Positions 1-8,131 of a DNA stretch of 23,743 bases are shown here, piece by piece. The DNA is from a virus. The DNA lies in the IMG/VR virus record IMGVR_UViG_3300025122_000161, positions 1-23,743 of that record, one strand, 5' to 3'. The first letter of the stretch is position 1. Each line of letters opens with the position of its first letter. A program made the position numbers and the translations under genes. The notes beneath the pieces were generated by a model. That model saw nothing but the letters and a program-made list of their open reading frames with translations, had not been told where the DNA came from and searched no databases.

Positions 1-1747
1 AAACCCATTTTTGCACAGCAGCCTGAACTTTTATCTTTGCAACCCAGTCTATATCACTAGATGTCGCTCCGTGATACGGGCTTTTGTCAGAATTAGACTT
101 TCCAGTTACATCCATCCACTTTTTAAACCCGTGGTGATAGACGTCGTATTCCTGCCACGAATCTCCTATTGCGTCAACAAAATCAATAGATGCAGACTCA
201 TCTACTTGATTTATCTTCTTTCTTCTAGTATACTTTAAAAGATATACAGGTTCTATCCCAGACGTTGTTTGTGTAAGAGTCGAAACAGACCCTGCAGGTG
301 CTGTTGTAGTAAGAGCTATATTTCTTCTGCCCCACCTCTCGTTCATCTGTAGGAGCTCAGGGTCTTCTTCCCATATTCTTCTAAGAAATGGATGATACGT
401 CTCTCTAGTAAAATCGTGAACTGGAAACGGGCCTCTCTCTTTCGCCATGACGCAAGAGGATCTATACGCATTGACACAAAGTGTCTTGTATATTTTTTCA
501 ATTATTTCAATTGATTCATCTGATCCGTATCTGACATTGAGCGCAGCGAGAGTGTCACCAACAGCTGTAGTTCCTAGACCAGTTCTTCTTCCTAGCGTTG
601 CTTGTTCTTTGATATTCTTCCATAGATCTTTTTCAATTTTTTTCACATTTTGGGGTTCGGGGTCTGATCCTATCTTATCAAGTATCTTATCAACCTGTTC
701 TATCTCAAGATCTACCATATCATCCATCAATCTTTGTGACTTAATAGCAATCTCTGCTAACTTGTTAAAATCAAATGTAGCTCTCTTCTCAAATGGATTT
801 GATACAAATGAAAGTAGATTTATGAGCATAAGCCTACAGGAATCTCCTGGGCTCAGTATTATCTCACCGCATGGATTTGTAGATATAGATCCGAATCCTT
901 CTTTTTCATAAATGTCAGACGGAGTCAATCTTTTAGCTGTGTCCCAAAATAGAATCCCTGGTTCTGCGGATTCATAAGCTGAGTCTATAATTTCATTCCA
1001 AATCTCTACAGCGTCAACTTTCTGACTTATATCAGGAAACTCACTATCTACAGGAAACCTAAGCTCAACGTCTGAGTTATTTTCAACTGCATTCATAAAC
1101 TCATCTGACAATCTAACAGATATATTTGCGCCAGTCACCCTTGAAAGATCTCTTTTAATATTTATAAAATCTCTAACTTGAGGATGATGAACAGAAATAG
1201 TAAGCATAAGTGCTCCCCGACGTCCACCCTGAGCAACCTCTCTGCACGAATTTGAAAATCTGTCCATAAATACTTCAATTCCATCAGTCGTCCTCGCTGC
1301 ATTTCCTGTAGTACACCCTTTAGGTCTAATTGTTGATATATCAAAACCTACACCTCCTCTTCTTTTTGCTATTTGAACAATCTCCTGATCTGCTTTTAGT
1401 ATGCCACCGTATGAGTCATACGGAGATTCGATAACAAAACAATTTGATAAAGATTGAATTCTAAAATTATTCCCAATCCCTGCCATGGGACTTCCCTGTG
1501 GAACAACATACTTAAAGTCTTTAAAGAGCTCATATATCTCATTTTCACTCATGGGATTGATATATCTTTTCTCAATTCTATGAAATTCCCTTGCAAGCCT
1601 TCTATGCATGTCATCAGGAGTTCTTTCATAAAAATTCTCATCTTCGTCGCAAAGAGCATATTTTGTAACAAAAACATTTGCTGCGAGCTCGTCGCCATCA
1701 AAATATTCTATACTTTCTGATAAAGCTTCACTAAAAGACACTTTCAT
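1..1747 (-). CDS. nrdJ: Class II (adenosylcobalamin-dependent) ribonucleotide reductase, C-terminus cut by window edge
   Basis: This gene reduces ribonucleotides to deoxyribonucleotides for phage DNA synthesis. It starts with ATG at 1747, preceded by a strong GGAGGT Shine-Dalgarno 4 bases upstream, and runs open off the left edge, giving 582 residues. Signatures read by translation are SNCFVI near residue 101 (first redox cysteine), REVAQGGRRGALM near 169-181, NPCGEI at 291-296 (thiyl-radical Cys293 and Glu295), and TTTAPAGSVS further on. The REVAQGGRRGALM and NPCGE combination fits B12-dependent class II enzymes rather than aerobic class I NrdA; no separate small subunit gene is seen in the window, though one could lie outside it. 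The missing part should hold the end of the barrel and the C-terminal cysteines. It is the last gene here in a replication-gene series, 20 bases after the helicase stop. The class assignment is by motif reading only. Confidence 0.9.
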   Translation of the reverse strand, partial: MKVSFSEALSESIEYFDGDELAANVFVTKYALCDEDENFYERTPDDMHRRLAREFHRIEKRYINPMSENEIYELFKDFKYVVPQGSPMAGIGNNFRIQSLSNCFVIESPYDSYGGILKADQEIVQIAKRRGGVGFDISTIRPKGCTTGNAARTTDGIEVFMDRFSNSCREVAQGGRRGALMLTISVHHPQVRDFINIKRDLSRVTGANISVRLSDEFMNAVENNSDVELRFPVDSEFPDISQKVDAVEIWNEIIDSAYESAEPGILFWDTAKRLTPSDIYEKEGFGSISTNPCGEIILSPGDSCRLMLINLLSFVSNPFEKRATFDFNKLAEIAIKSQRLMDDMVDLEIEQVDKILDKIGSDPEPQNVKKIEKDLWKNIKEQATLGRRTGLGTTAVGDTLAALNVRYGSDESIEIIEKIYKTLCVNAYRSSCVMAKERGPFPVHDFTRETYHPFLRRIWEEDPELLQMNERWGRRNIALTTTAPAGSVSTLTQTTSGIEPVYLLKYTRRKKINQVDESASIDFVDAIGDSWQEYDVYHHGFKKWMDVTGKSNSDKSPYHGATSSDIDWVAKIKVQAAVQKWV

Positions 1748-1767
1748 ACGACCTCCAATAATAATCT

Positions 1768-3156
1768 TTACTGTCTAGAAGAATCACCGTTAACTTCCTT
1801 CCACTTCTGCTTCAAAAGATTTTTCATGGAATTGGCGTCTGTCTTGACAACATCATCTAATGACATCTCATCACCATTTTCTACGACATATATTTTTGAT
1901 CTTGCTGTATCTAAGTGAACGGGAAAAAGTATTCCATCTCTTCCGGCCCTATTTTTAGCGACAAACAGTCTTCCACATCCTGATGCTTTTTCCATGGGCT
2001 TTCTAGATAGCGATAAAACTACATCTGCAACCATGGCTTTTCCATAAGCCTCTGACATATTTTCTAATCCTACGACTGATGCGTTTGCAGCATCTCTATT
2101 AGCCTGGCTCGCTGTCCATATTGGTAAATTCATGTCCATAGCTAGATTCCTCAATTCCTCGTAAATTAGCTTTAACTCATGGCGAAGAGAGTCATATCTT
2201 CTTGATGATCGCATGATGTCTGCATAATCAATAATTATCAAGCTTGGAACGAAAGACTTCAGTAAAAGTTTTTCAATGTGATTTCTAATAGTTGTAACCG
2301 TTGCTGATCCAGTTGGATATTCCTTGATAATAAGCCTTCCAAGATCTGAATCATCATACATCTTTATGACCTCCTCCTTTCTATCGATCACCTCGTTGCT
2401 TGGGATATCACAAAGATTGCTATCGTATCTCAACCCTGCAGCTCTTTCTGATAGCTCAAAAGTATAGTGTATAACATTTTTACCAACTCTCAGTGCCTCA
2501 CATCCTACGTGTATCAAAAAATGAGATTTTCCAACACCGGTTGGAGCTGTTATAACACCTATCTCGCCTCTACCAAGGCCTCCATTTAATACATCCTTTT
2601 TATCAATTTCTGGTATTCCTGTTGGGCATGTGACGCGACTAAATCTTGTAAATCGTGATTCATAATCCTCAAAAAAGTTATGTCCAATAGACGAGGGAAT
2701 CCCTTTACATATAGCATCTTTCATAACCTCTATGACTGACTCATATTTCTCTGTTGCTATCAAATCAACAGATATCTCAAGGGCATTTTTAAGGGCTTGT
2801 TTTTTACAAAAATCAAGTGATTTCTCTTTAACAAATTCAAGATCTCCCACATCAGGATTCATCTTAATTCTATGAAGAAACTCAATAATTTGATCTCTTA
2901 AAATAATATCGCTACCCTCTCTAAGATCATCTCTTATTATCGTTATCAATAATGGAAGTGTTGGGAATGACTTGTATTTACCATGATAATCAAAATATTT
3001 TTTAGATAGATATTGCAAATATCTCTGTTCAAAAAACGAAGGGTCCATAACCTCTGTCATCTGCGCTGCCCAGTTTTGGTCTGTGATAAATGCTTGAAAA
3101 ATCTTTTCCTGAAAAGACTTTCCGTATCTACTAAAATGTGATGTTGTCTCGCTCAT
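1768..3156 (-). CDS. Replicative DNA helicase, DnaB/T4 gp41 type
   Basis: This is a hexameric ring helicase that should unwind DNA 5'-3' at the phage fork, and its 462 aa match the usual family length. The N-terminal ~160 residues are helical and poorly conserved, as expected for the primase-interacting domain. The RecA-like ATPase core follows: Walker A APTGVGKS at 204-211, a catalytic-type glutamate in YTFELSERAA near 234, Walker B LIIIDY at 306-311, and the SQANR sensor motif at 350-354. SEAYGKAMVADVVLSLSR (about 368-385) is the typical stretch before the arginine finger. The ATG at 3156 has AGGTAGGT just upstream and lies 4 bases after the exonuclease stop, so the two are translated as a unit. 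No DnaG-like primase gene is seen in the window. Confidence 0.93.
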   Translation of the reverse strand: MSETTSHFSRYGKSFQEKIFQAFITDQNWAAQMTEVMDPSFFEQRYLQYLSKKYFDYHGKYKSFPTLPLLITIIRDDLREGSDIILRDQIIEFLHRIKMNPDVGDLEFVKEKSLDFCKKQALKNALEISVDLIATEKYESVIEVMKDAICKGIPSSIGHNFFEDYESRFTRFSRVTCPTGIPEIDKKDVLNGGLGRGEIGVITAPTGVGKSHFLIHVGCEALRVGKNVIHYTFELSERAAGLRYDSNLCDIPSNEVIDRKEEVIKMYDDSDLGRLIIKEYPTGSATVTTIRNHIEKLLLKSFVPSLIIIDYADIMRSSRRYDSLRHELKLIYEELRNLAMDMNLPIWTASQANRDAANASVVGLENMSEAYGKAMVADVVLSLSRKPMEKASGCGRLFVAKNRAGRDGILFPVHLDTARSKIYVVENGDEMSLDDVVKTDANSMKNLLKQKWKEVNGDSSRQ

Positions 3157-3160
3157 ATAC

Positions 3161-4123
3161 CTACCTAATATGATTTAAAGATAGAAAAAATCTATCCACG
3201 TTGAATGTTTGAATTCCCTCTTTTATGAGAATTCTCATCATAGTAATTTTATCCCTAGAGATACCTAAATTATCAATCAAATAATTTATTTTAGAAATTT
3301 GCTCTGATGATAGACTCAATGTATCAAGATAGATCAGTTTCCAGTTTCTCTTAATTAGATCTTCTGATTCTGATATGTTTGTGATGGATTTTAAATTGAC
3401 TCCGTCTTTGATCATATCATCACATATGTCTATCACATCACGTATAAAGAGTGACTTGCTTTTTGAAAAATCTGGAAATCTTTTTGACAGAGTTTTGAAT
3501 CCAACATTTTTAACACCGTTGATATTATCCGAAGAGTCACCACATATAGACTTTGCTAAGCAAAAGTTTTCAGGTGATATTCCAAATTTCGCTATAACAT
3601 CCTTAGATGTCACAAGCTTCTTCCACGTGGGAGAATATATTATCGTATTTTTATCTAAAAGTTGATAAAAATCCTTATCAGATGATGCTATTAATTTTCT
3701 ATTGTCTTTAAATCTATACTTACAGAGATATCCTATCACATCATCTGCTTCACAATCTGGAATATAGATCTGATTAACGGGTGACTGCTTAAGGATGTCA
3801 ACTATTGTTGATATCTGATGATTTCTATTCTCAACTGTATCGGGAATGTCATCATCATAAAATCTATTTAGCTTTTCTGGTCTTCTCTTTTGTTTATACT
3901 CGCTATAGATAGATCTTCTCCTAGATGATCCTCCGCCCTCCCATATCACAAATATCTGATTTGGTCGAAATCTCTCAGCGAATTCAATAACAGCATACAA
4001 AAATCCAACTATTCCTCCAACATGCTCTCCAGTTGAAGCTGTAGCCGGATGTGCTACAAAGTGTCGGGTGAATAAATTCAATCCATCAATCAATAAGACA
4101 AACTCGTCACTAGATTCACTCAC
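3161..4123 (-). CDS. 5'-3' exonuclease / flap endonuclease (T4 RNase H / Pol I N-domain family)
   Basis: This enzyme probably removes RNA primers and 5' flaps during lagging-strand synthesis, supplying in trans the 5' nuclease that the short polymerase at 9443-10657 lacks. The 320 aa show the FEN family metal ligands in order: LLIDGLNLF (D13), VIWEGGG (E62, where many relatives have Asp), then the arginine-rich RRRSIYSEYKQKRR arch region. CEADDVIGYL (124-133), SSDKDFYQLL (D149, D151) and GDSSDNINGVKNVGFKT (196-211, the helix-hairpin-helix DNA-binding motif) follow. The start is GTG at 4123, needed because the first catalytic Asp is only 13 residues in. The AGGAG upstream is rather far (12 bases), so translation probably depends on coupling to the recombinase gene ending at 4131. 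Confidence 0.9.
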   Translation of the reverse strand: MSESSDEFVLLIDGLNLFTRHFVAHPATASTGEHVGGIVGFLYAVIEFAERFRPNQIFVIWEGGGSSRRRSIYSEYKQKRRPEKLNRFYDDDIPDTVENRNHQISTIVDILKQSPVNQIYIPDCEADDVIGYLCKYRFKDNRKLIASSDKDFYQLLDKNTIIYSPTWKKLVTSKDVIAKFGISPENFCLAKSICGDSSDNINGVKNVGFKTLSKRFPDFSKSKSLFIRDVIDICDDMIKDGVNLKSITNISESEDLIKRNWKLIYLDTLSLSSEQISKINYLIDNLGISRDKITMMRILIKEGIQTFNVDRFFLSLNHIR

Positions 4124-4130
4124 TTGCCGT

Positions 4131-5291
4131 CTAATCTCCTCTCAGGCTATCTGACAGGGCCTCTATTTCTATGTATGATTCACTATCTATGTCGGGGTCT
4201 TCAGATGAAAATTTCTTCACCATCGCAGCAGCTAAAAGATCATCTATATATTTTCCATATTCATCACTCTCTACTAGCTGATAAAATTCATTCTTTCTAA
4301 ATTTCTTTTCTACTACTGACTCTCCGGTACTTGTATCTATAACAGTAAGTGTTTTCCACGACCCTGTTCCTGAAAGAGATATCTCGTTATGATTTATAAT
4401 CTCTGCGCCGTGCTTTCTCAAAAGGTCAAAGATCTGTTCGTGCTCCCTTATTCCAACACCAAAGTGAATCTCAAAGTTAGCGGTTCTAAACGGAGCAGCT
4501 ACCTTGTTCTTAATAGTTTTTGCTGAAACGTGAATGCCAATCACATCATCACCATCTTTTATCTGCTGACCAGCACCCAGTTTAATCCTTGTAGATGCAT
4601 GAAATGGAATAGCCTTTCCGCCAGGAGTTGTTGTGGGATCACCGAACATCACACCTATCTTCATTCTTGTCTGATTTAATATCACAAATAAAACACTTTG
4701 GTCGCCGATGACACCTGTTATCTTTCTCATTCCCTTGGAAATCGATCTTGCCTGGAGTCCTATAGACTCCTTGTCATAGTCACCCAGTAGTTCAGCTTTG
4801 GGTGATGATGCTGCAACAGAATCCCAAATTATTGTAACAGGAACATCTTTGTTCATGCCTTTTGACTTGAGAATCACAGACTCAGCAACCTTGAAGACCT
4901 CCTCTGTACAATGTGTATCCACATACACAAATCTATTTGATACATCAACTCCTAACATTTGTAGATTTTCCACTGATGTTGCATTTTCTGTATCTATATA
5001 GACAGCGATTCCTCCCATTTCCTGTGTAGATCTTGCTATCTGTGTCGCTATGTGTGACTTTCCAATAGATGGTGGGCCAAATATCTCTACTATACGGCCC
5101 TCTGGAAGACCACCATTTCTTCTATTGGAGCAAATGTAATCTAAAAGTTTTGATCCAGTTGATATCCAGCGCTTTACGTGTGTGGGAGACTCATCCTGAC
5201 TAAGATTATATGCTACTCTTGACCCATGTTCTTTGTTTAGAGATAATATTAACTCAGACGTAAAATCCTCTATTTCGTTCTTTTTTGACAT
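4131..5291 (-). CDS. uvsX: RecA/UvsX-like strand-exchange recombinase
   Basis: This recombinase forms filaments on single-stranded DNA and drives homologous pairing, recombination-dependent replication and repair. The 386 aa contain Walker A GPPSIGKS (72-79), the catalytic Glu in YIDTENA (E102) and Walker B TIIWDS (153-158). The region KESIGLQARSISKGMRKITG (174-193) and the L2 loop NQTRMKIGVMFGDPTTTPGG (206-225) read very close to bacterial RecA. The C-terminal part, about residue 330 on, is acidic and diverged, as is usual for RecA-like tails. The ATG at 5291 follows AAAGG with 6 bases spacing. It is separated from the SSB gene by a terminator, so it probably has its own promoter. It partners functionally with the SSB upstream. 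Whether it is better called RecA or UvsX needs a phylogeny; the recombinase function is very likely. Confidence 0.93.
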   Translation of the reverse strand: MSKKNEIEDFTSELILSLNKEHGSRVAYNLSQDESPTHVKRWISTGSKLLDYICSNRRNGGLPEGRIVEIFGPPSIGKSHIATQIARSTQEMGGIAVYIDTENATSVENLQMLGVDVSNRFVYVDTHCTEEVFKVAESVILKSKGMNKDVPVTIIWDSVAASSPKAELLGDYDKESIGLQARSISKGMRKITGVIGDQSVLFVILNQTRMKIGVMFGDPTTTPGGKAIPFHASTRIKLGAGQQIKDGDDVIGIHVSAKTIKNKVAAPFRTANFEIHFGVGIREHEQIFDLLRKHGAEIINHNEISLSGTGSWKTLTVIDTSTGESVVEKKFRKNEFYQLVESDEYGKYIDDLLAAAMVKKFSSEDPDIDSESYIEIEALSDSLRGD

Positions 5292-5307
5292 AAATTACCT
5301 TTAGTAT

Positions 5308-5337
5308 AATGTACTGAAATTTTACGCTGGTGTTCAA
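5308..5337 (-). promoter_or_regulatory. Weak candidate promoter for the uvsX-helicase-nrdJ series
   Basis: Between the SSB terminator and the recombinase start, the minus strand reads TTGAAC, 18 bases, TACATT. This is 4/6 at each sigma-70-type box, with a predicted start about a dozen bases before the ATG. It is proposed mainly because a terminator lies directly upstream, so a promoter is expected here. Phage-specific sigma factors could use quite different boxes. Confidence 0.25.
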
Positions 5338-5349
5338 TTACATTTTTAT

Positions 5350-5382
5350 AAAAATCAAGGGGCATTAGCAATGCCCCTTGAT
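5350..5382 (-). terminator. Intrinsic terminator after the SSB gene
   Basis: A perfect 12-bp inverted repeat (arms 5354-5365 and 5371-5382, inner pair possible at 5366/5370) is GC-rich in its core (AAGGGGCAT / ATGCCCCTT). On the minus strand it is followed at once by TTTTT (5350-5354). It sits 25 bases after the SSB stop. It should end or attenuate the transcript, letting the SSB be made in larger amounts than the recombinase and later genes. No U-run follows it on the plus strand. Confidence 0.88.
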
Positions 5383-5407
5383 AAAATTGTAAAGATATCT
5401 AGAGCTA

Positions 5408-6181
5408 TTAGTCTGACATCAAGTCTGCAAATGCATCATCGATACTCTTGTATCCCGACGCTGTTCCCGTTTGATCGGATTCAGATGTCGAGACTCTCGG
5501 TGATTCATTATTAGAATTATCTGCGTCGCTTTCTCCAAGCCAGTCATTGATGATCTTAGAGAGTTCATCATAGCTCTTGCATTGAAAAATTCCACTCAGG
5601 TCAGGAATAGAGCTAAACCACTCCTGTGCCTTCTTAGAATTGTCTGACAATGAAGACTGCTTTCCTCGCGGCCTAACCTCTGTCATTGCCCACTTCTTTC
5701 CAGGCTGCTTGTTACAGCTAACCTTGACGTCGCGACCAGTTTGCGGGTCTGTTATATCACCGTAGTCGTCATCTAGCATTAGACCAAGAAGTGACTGATA
5801 TACCATCTTGCCGAATCCCCACACCTGAACACCCTTGTCTTCCTCTCCGCGAACAATTACAGGCGCGTAGGTTCGCATCTTTGGATGGAGCTTCTTTTCT
5901 AGCTCATATGATTCCTTTGAGCCCTCTTCGCGTAACTTGGTGATAAGCTCTTGTATCGGATCAGGATCTCCAAATTGGTTTGGAGCTAAAAGACCTCGCT
6001 CCTTGCCGATGTTGTAATAAAACCACAGCTCCTTAAAGGGCTGCCCATCATTATCTGGAAATGAAAGGAGGCGAACTGTGTGTTCCTCTCCCTCTGTGGG
6101 TCTCCACGTTACCGACCGATTCTTTGTATTCCCGCTTAATCGATCTAGCTTCTTACGAATTGCGTCAAAATCAACTGCCAT
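5408..6181 (-). CDS. gp32: Single-stranded DNA-binding protein, T4 gp32-like
   Basis: The product coats single-stranded DNA at the fork and should interact with the recombinase and polymerase. The 257 aa show a basic N-terminus (RKKLDRLSGNTKNR, 9-22), then a gp32-type OB-fold core with PFKELWFYYNIGKERGLLAPN (48-68) and VWGFGKMVYQSLLGLMLDDD (120-139). YGDITDPQTGRDVKVS and a Ser/Asp-rich linker follow, with an acidic C-terminal tip (SIDDAFADLMSD) that serves as the protein-interaction tail in this family. Only two cysteines are present (about C156 and C201), so the Cys3-His zinc site of T4 gp32 is not evident. The ATG at 6181 has GGAGGT 5 bases upstream. It is monocistronic by signal: a long leader in front and a strong terminator behind. 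It is slightly shorter than T4 gp32 (about 300 aa). Confidence 0.88.
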   Translation of the reverse strand: MAVDFDAIRKKLDRLSGNTKNRSVTWRPTEGEEHTVRLLSFPDNDGQPFKELWFYYNIGKERGLLAPNQFGDPDPIQELITKLREEGSKESYELEKKLHPKMRTYAPVIVRGEEDKGVQVWGFGKMVYQSLLGLMLDDDYGDITDPQTGRDVKVSCNKQPGKKWAMTEVRPRGKQSSLSDNSKKAQEWFSSIPDLSGIFQCKSYDELSKIINDWLGESDADNSNNESPRVSTSESDQTGTASGYKSIDDAFADLMSD

Positions 6182-6244
6182 TTTTAACCTCCAATTTTTA
6201 GTTTGTAATGTTTAATTTGATTTAAGTATGTGCAGGATGCACAT
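6182..6244 (-). promoter_or_regulatory. SSB mRNA leader: hairpin plus AU-rich stretch, possible autoregulatory operator
   Basis: Upstream of the SSB start the minus strand carries a perfect 7-bp inverted repeat, ATGTGCA-TCC-TGCACAT (arms 6228-6234 and 6238-6244). About 40 bases almost free of G follow, running up to GGAGGT and the ATG. T4 gene 32 mRNA is known to be repressed by its own protein, which nucleates at a 5' structure and spreads over an unstructured A/U-rich leader; this layout is alike. The repeat could instead be a dimeric repressor site. The remaining 43 bases to the previous gene (6245-6287) show no clear promoter box to me. Confidence 0.45.
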
Positions 6245-6287
6245 GTAAGTTTAACTTGTAATAATCTAGTGTTTAAAAAATAATTTT

Positions 6288-7808
6288 TTATCTTGCTTCT
6301 TTTAAAATCTCTCTAATAAAATCTCTAACATTATTCTCAGCGATTCCTATAGATTGATGAAAAAAATCTTTATCTATAATATCTTTGGGTGGCTCATAAA
6401 GGGCGCGATAAAAATCACCTAGCTTTATAAATGCATTTCTAGGATTTTTTATCACTGCTAGCAAAATTGATCCGCCATTTTCTCCAAGACTAGTTAACTC
6501 TGACTCAGCTTCTGGGCCAGCGCTATTAACCATTTCAATAACATCTTCAATCTCCTGCGATCCTGATGTTGCCATTGTGAAGATCCATCTCTCTAGGGGA
6601 ATCATCTCTGCAAGAAATCCAAGAGCTGCTGTCGTTATATTAGCTCCGGTCTCAGTTGCGAGCACGCCGACACCTGCAGCTGCAAGTCCAGCGGCAGCTA
6701 AAACAGAATCAATTGATTGAATAAACGTCAACAAGAGACTTTTAAGATCTCCAAGAACCTCATCAAAGATATCCTTTAGTGATTCAGTATCGTGAAGGTG
6801 AATGCTTAATAGTATCTCCTCCCATGCAGCGCTATCTTCATGCTCTATGGCTTCAACAAACTGTGACTCACTAATTCCAAGCTCTGCGACAAGATCATCT
6901 GTATTATTTCTTAGCTTCGAGACAGTGTAGGTCGCTATAAAAGTTCCAATTACTATATCTAAGCCTGGAATTGCCATTCCTACAGATTTTAAAGCAGCAG
7001 GAACCAGTTTTAAAGATGCCTTTCCCAATCCTTCATTGATGTAATAACCTCTTCTTTCATATGACATTATCTCGCTCATAGTCAATATATCATCTGGATC
7101 ATCAAATTGGTCAACAACATCCACATCTATATCTGGTATCTCTTCTATCTCTTCTTCCTCTTCTTCAAATGGCGTGACGCAAACGTCATTGTCGCTTAAC
7201 AGCGCACCATAAAAGAGCCCAAGCTTAGAAACAAGAGAATATTCGCTATGTTTTCCTTTTTCTATGGGAGATAAAAGATCTGCGTGATCTGGTCCTACAG
7301 ATTGAGAAATTATATTCTTAACTTCTAAGCTGTCTCCTGTAACTTTTGATAACAATAAGAGAAGTGAGGCTGGAGTTATGTCAATGACAAGAGCAAGTGT
7401 TGTCGTCACCTTTGTCGGATCAACTATCGCCTTGATTAAATTTGCAACGAGGCTCTGCAGAGAAGACACCATAGCCTTAAGCGCTTTAAGCATTTTCAAC
7501 CTTTTGTTCTCAGGCATAGAACAAACTGCCTTGATAAACTCAGCGTAATCAGCATTATCAAGTCTAGCTGCCATGGCCAGCTCTGGTAGGCCTTGCGACT
7601 CAAGTATGTCATCAATTTTATTGACATGCCTGAAGAATGCTGCAGCATCCCACGCGGCGACGGCTGCAGCTAGCGTATCTGATGCTACCTGAGATGGATC
7701 GATATAATCTAAGAATGTTACAGCGAGGTCGACTATATTTCCAGCTGTTTTGGATATCATTCCTTCTGAAAGATATGACTCATTAAACTGGTCGATTAAT
7801 CGTGGCAT
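6288..7808 (-). CDS. Unrecognised 506-aa protein with hydrophobic segments and an acidic linker
   Basis: I do not recognise this protein. It opens with an amphipathic N-terminus (LIDQFNESYLSEG). An Ala/Leu-rich helical region holds a hydrophobic stretch at about 136-157 (TLALVIDITPASLLLLLSK). A very acidic run at about 216-240 (EEEEEIEEIPDIDVDVVDQF) acts as a linker. YERRGYYINEGLGKASLK precedes a second hydrophobic stretch at about 272-294 (GMAIPGLDIVIGTFIATYTV), and a third, Ala/Gly-rich one lies at about 354-402. The C-terminus is basic (FIREILKEAR). The two halves each begin with a similar short tag (ESYLSEGM / YYINEGLG), hinting at a two-domain or duplicated layout. It could be a virion-internal or membrane-interacting protein; lysis proteins seem too small to compare. 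The ATG at 7808 has only a weak GAGA upstream and lies just inside a hairpin foot. Confidence 0.75.
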   Translation of the reverse strand: MPRLIDQFNESYLSEGMISKTAGNIVDLAVTFLDYIDPSQVASDTLAAAVAAWDAAAFFRHVNKIDDILESQGLPELAMAARLDNADYAEFIKAVCSMPENKRLKMLKALKAMVSSLQSLVANLIKAIVDPTKVTTTLALVIDITPASLLLLLSKVTGDSLEVKNIISQSVGPDHADLLSPIEKGKHSEYSLVSKLGLFYGALLSDNDVCVTPFEEEEEEIEEIPDIDVDVVDQFDDPDDILTMSEIMSYERRGYYINEGLGKASLKLVPAALKSVGMAIPGLDIVIGTFIATYTVSKLRNNTDDLVAELGISESQFVEAIEHEDSAAWEEILLSIHLHDTESLKDIFDEVLGDLKSLLLTFIQSIDSVLAAAGLAAAGVGVLATETGANITTAALGFLAEMIPLERWIFTMATSGSQEIEDVIEMVNSAGPEAESELTSLGENGGSILLAVIKNPRNAFIKLGDFYRALYEPPKDIIDKDFFHQSIGIAENNVRDFIREILKEAR

Positions 7809-7809
7809 G

Positions 7810-7856
7810 GCGTCTCTATCTCATTCCATCATGATGTGTGTATCTTAAAGAGACGC
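7810..7856 (-). repeat. 8-bp inverted repeat (hairpin) just before the 506-aa gene
   Basis: Arms GCGTCTCT (7810-7817) and AGAGACGC (7849-7856) enclose 31 bases. On the mRNA the hairpin begins at the last base of the TAG that ends the -1-frame extension and finishes one base before the ATG of the 506-aa gene. It could act as an RNA processing or translation-control element at a gene boundary. There is no U-run of terminator type after it. Confidence 0.5.
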
Positions 7857-8131
7857 TATTTCTTCTTCCTCTTCTTTCTCTTTGATGTGTCGAATCCAGC
7901 CGTACCGGCTGCAAATTTCTTCGCGGTGTTAACAAGGCGTTGAGGTTCTCCCGGATTAACGAGACTTCCGCCGCCAAAAAATTTAGCATTTTGCTTAGCA
8001 CGTTTTGCATAGTCTGGGCCAGTGTCCATCGGACCTGTCCATCCTCTGATGCTGTTTCCTGTGAGTGTCGAAATCTCATCCTCTCTTTCACCCTCTTCAT
8101 CATCCTCTCCGTCTAGTATCTGTTTTTTTTT
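7856..8131 (-). CDS. -1-frame C-terminal extension of the 239-aa gene (frameshift product or separate small ORF)
   Basis: This frame has no usable start codon near its opening; a TGA lies 3 codons before the A run at 8123-8131, and the frame then stays open to TAG at 7856. Read as a continuation across the A run, it gives an acidic linker (QILDGEDDEEGEREDE), then ISTLTGNSIRGWTGPMDTGP, AKQNAKFFGGGSLVNPGEPQ and a Lys/Arg tail (TSKRKKRKKK). The codons have the purine-rich first positions of true coding sequence. With the upstream ORF the fused product would be 325 aa. The first internal ATG (8029) would give only a 57-aa protein with a poor Shine-Dalgarno. I favour this frame over the overlapping 95-aa ORF starting at 8103, which has a decent GGAGAGG but an unnatural Arg-rich composition and CGN codons. 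Function unknown. Confidence 0.6.
   Translation of the reverse strand, partial: KKKQILDGEDDEEGEREDEISTLTGNSIRGWTGPMDTGPDYAKRAKQNAKFFGGGSLVNPGEPQRLVNTAKKFAAGTAGFDTSKRKKRKKK

Noticed and set aside
447-911. Plus-strand ORF of 154 aa
   Set aside because: It is antisense to the clear ribonucleotide reductase gene, and its residues show no family signature.
7816-8103. 95-aa minus-strand ORF (MMKRVKERMR...) with a fair GGAGAGG before it
   Set aside because: Composition is Arg-rich with many CGN/TCG codons unlike its neighbours, and it overlaps the more natural -1-frame reading to 7856. It remains the main alternative for this stretch.
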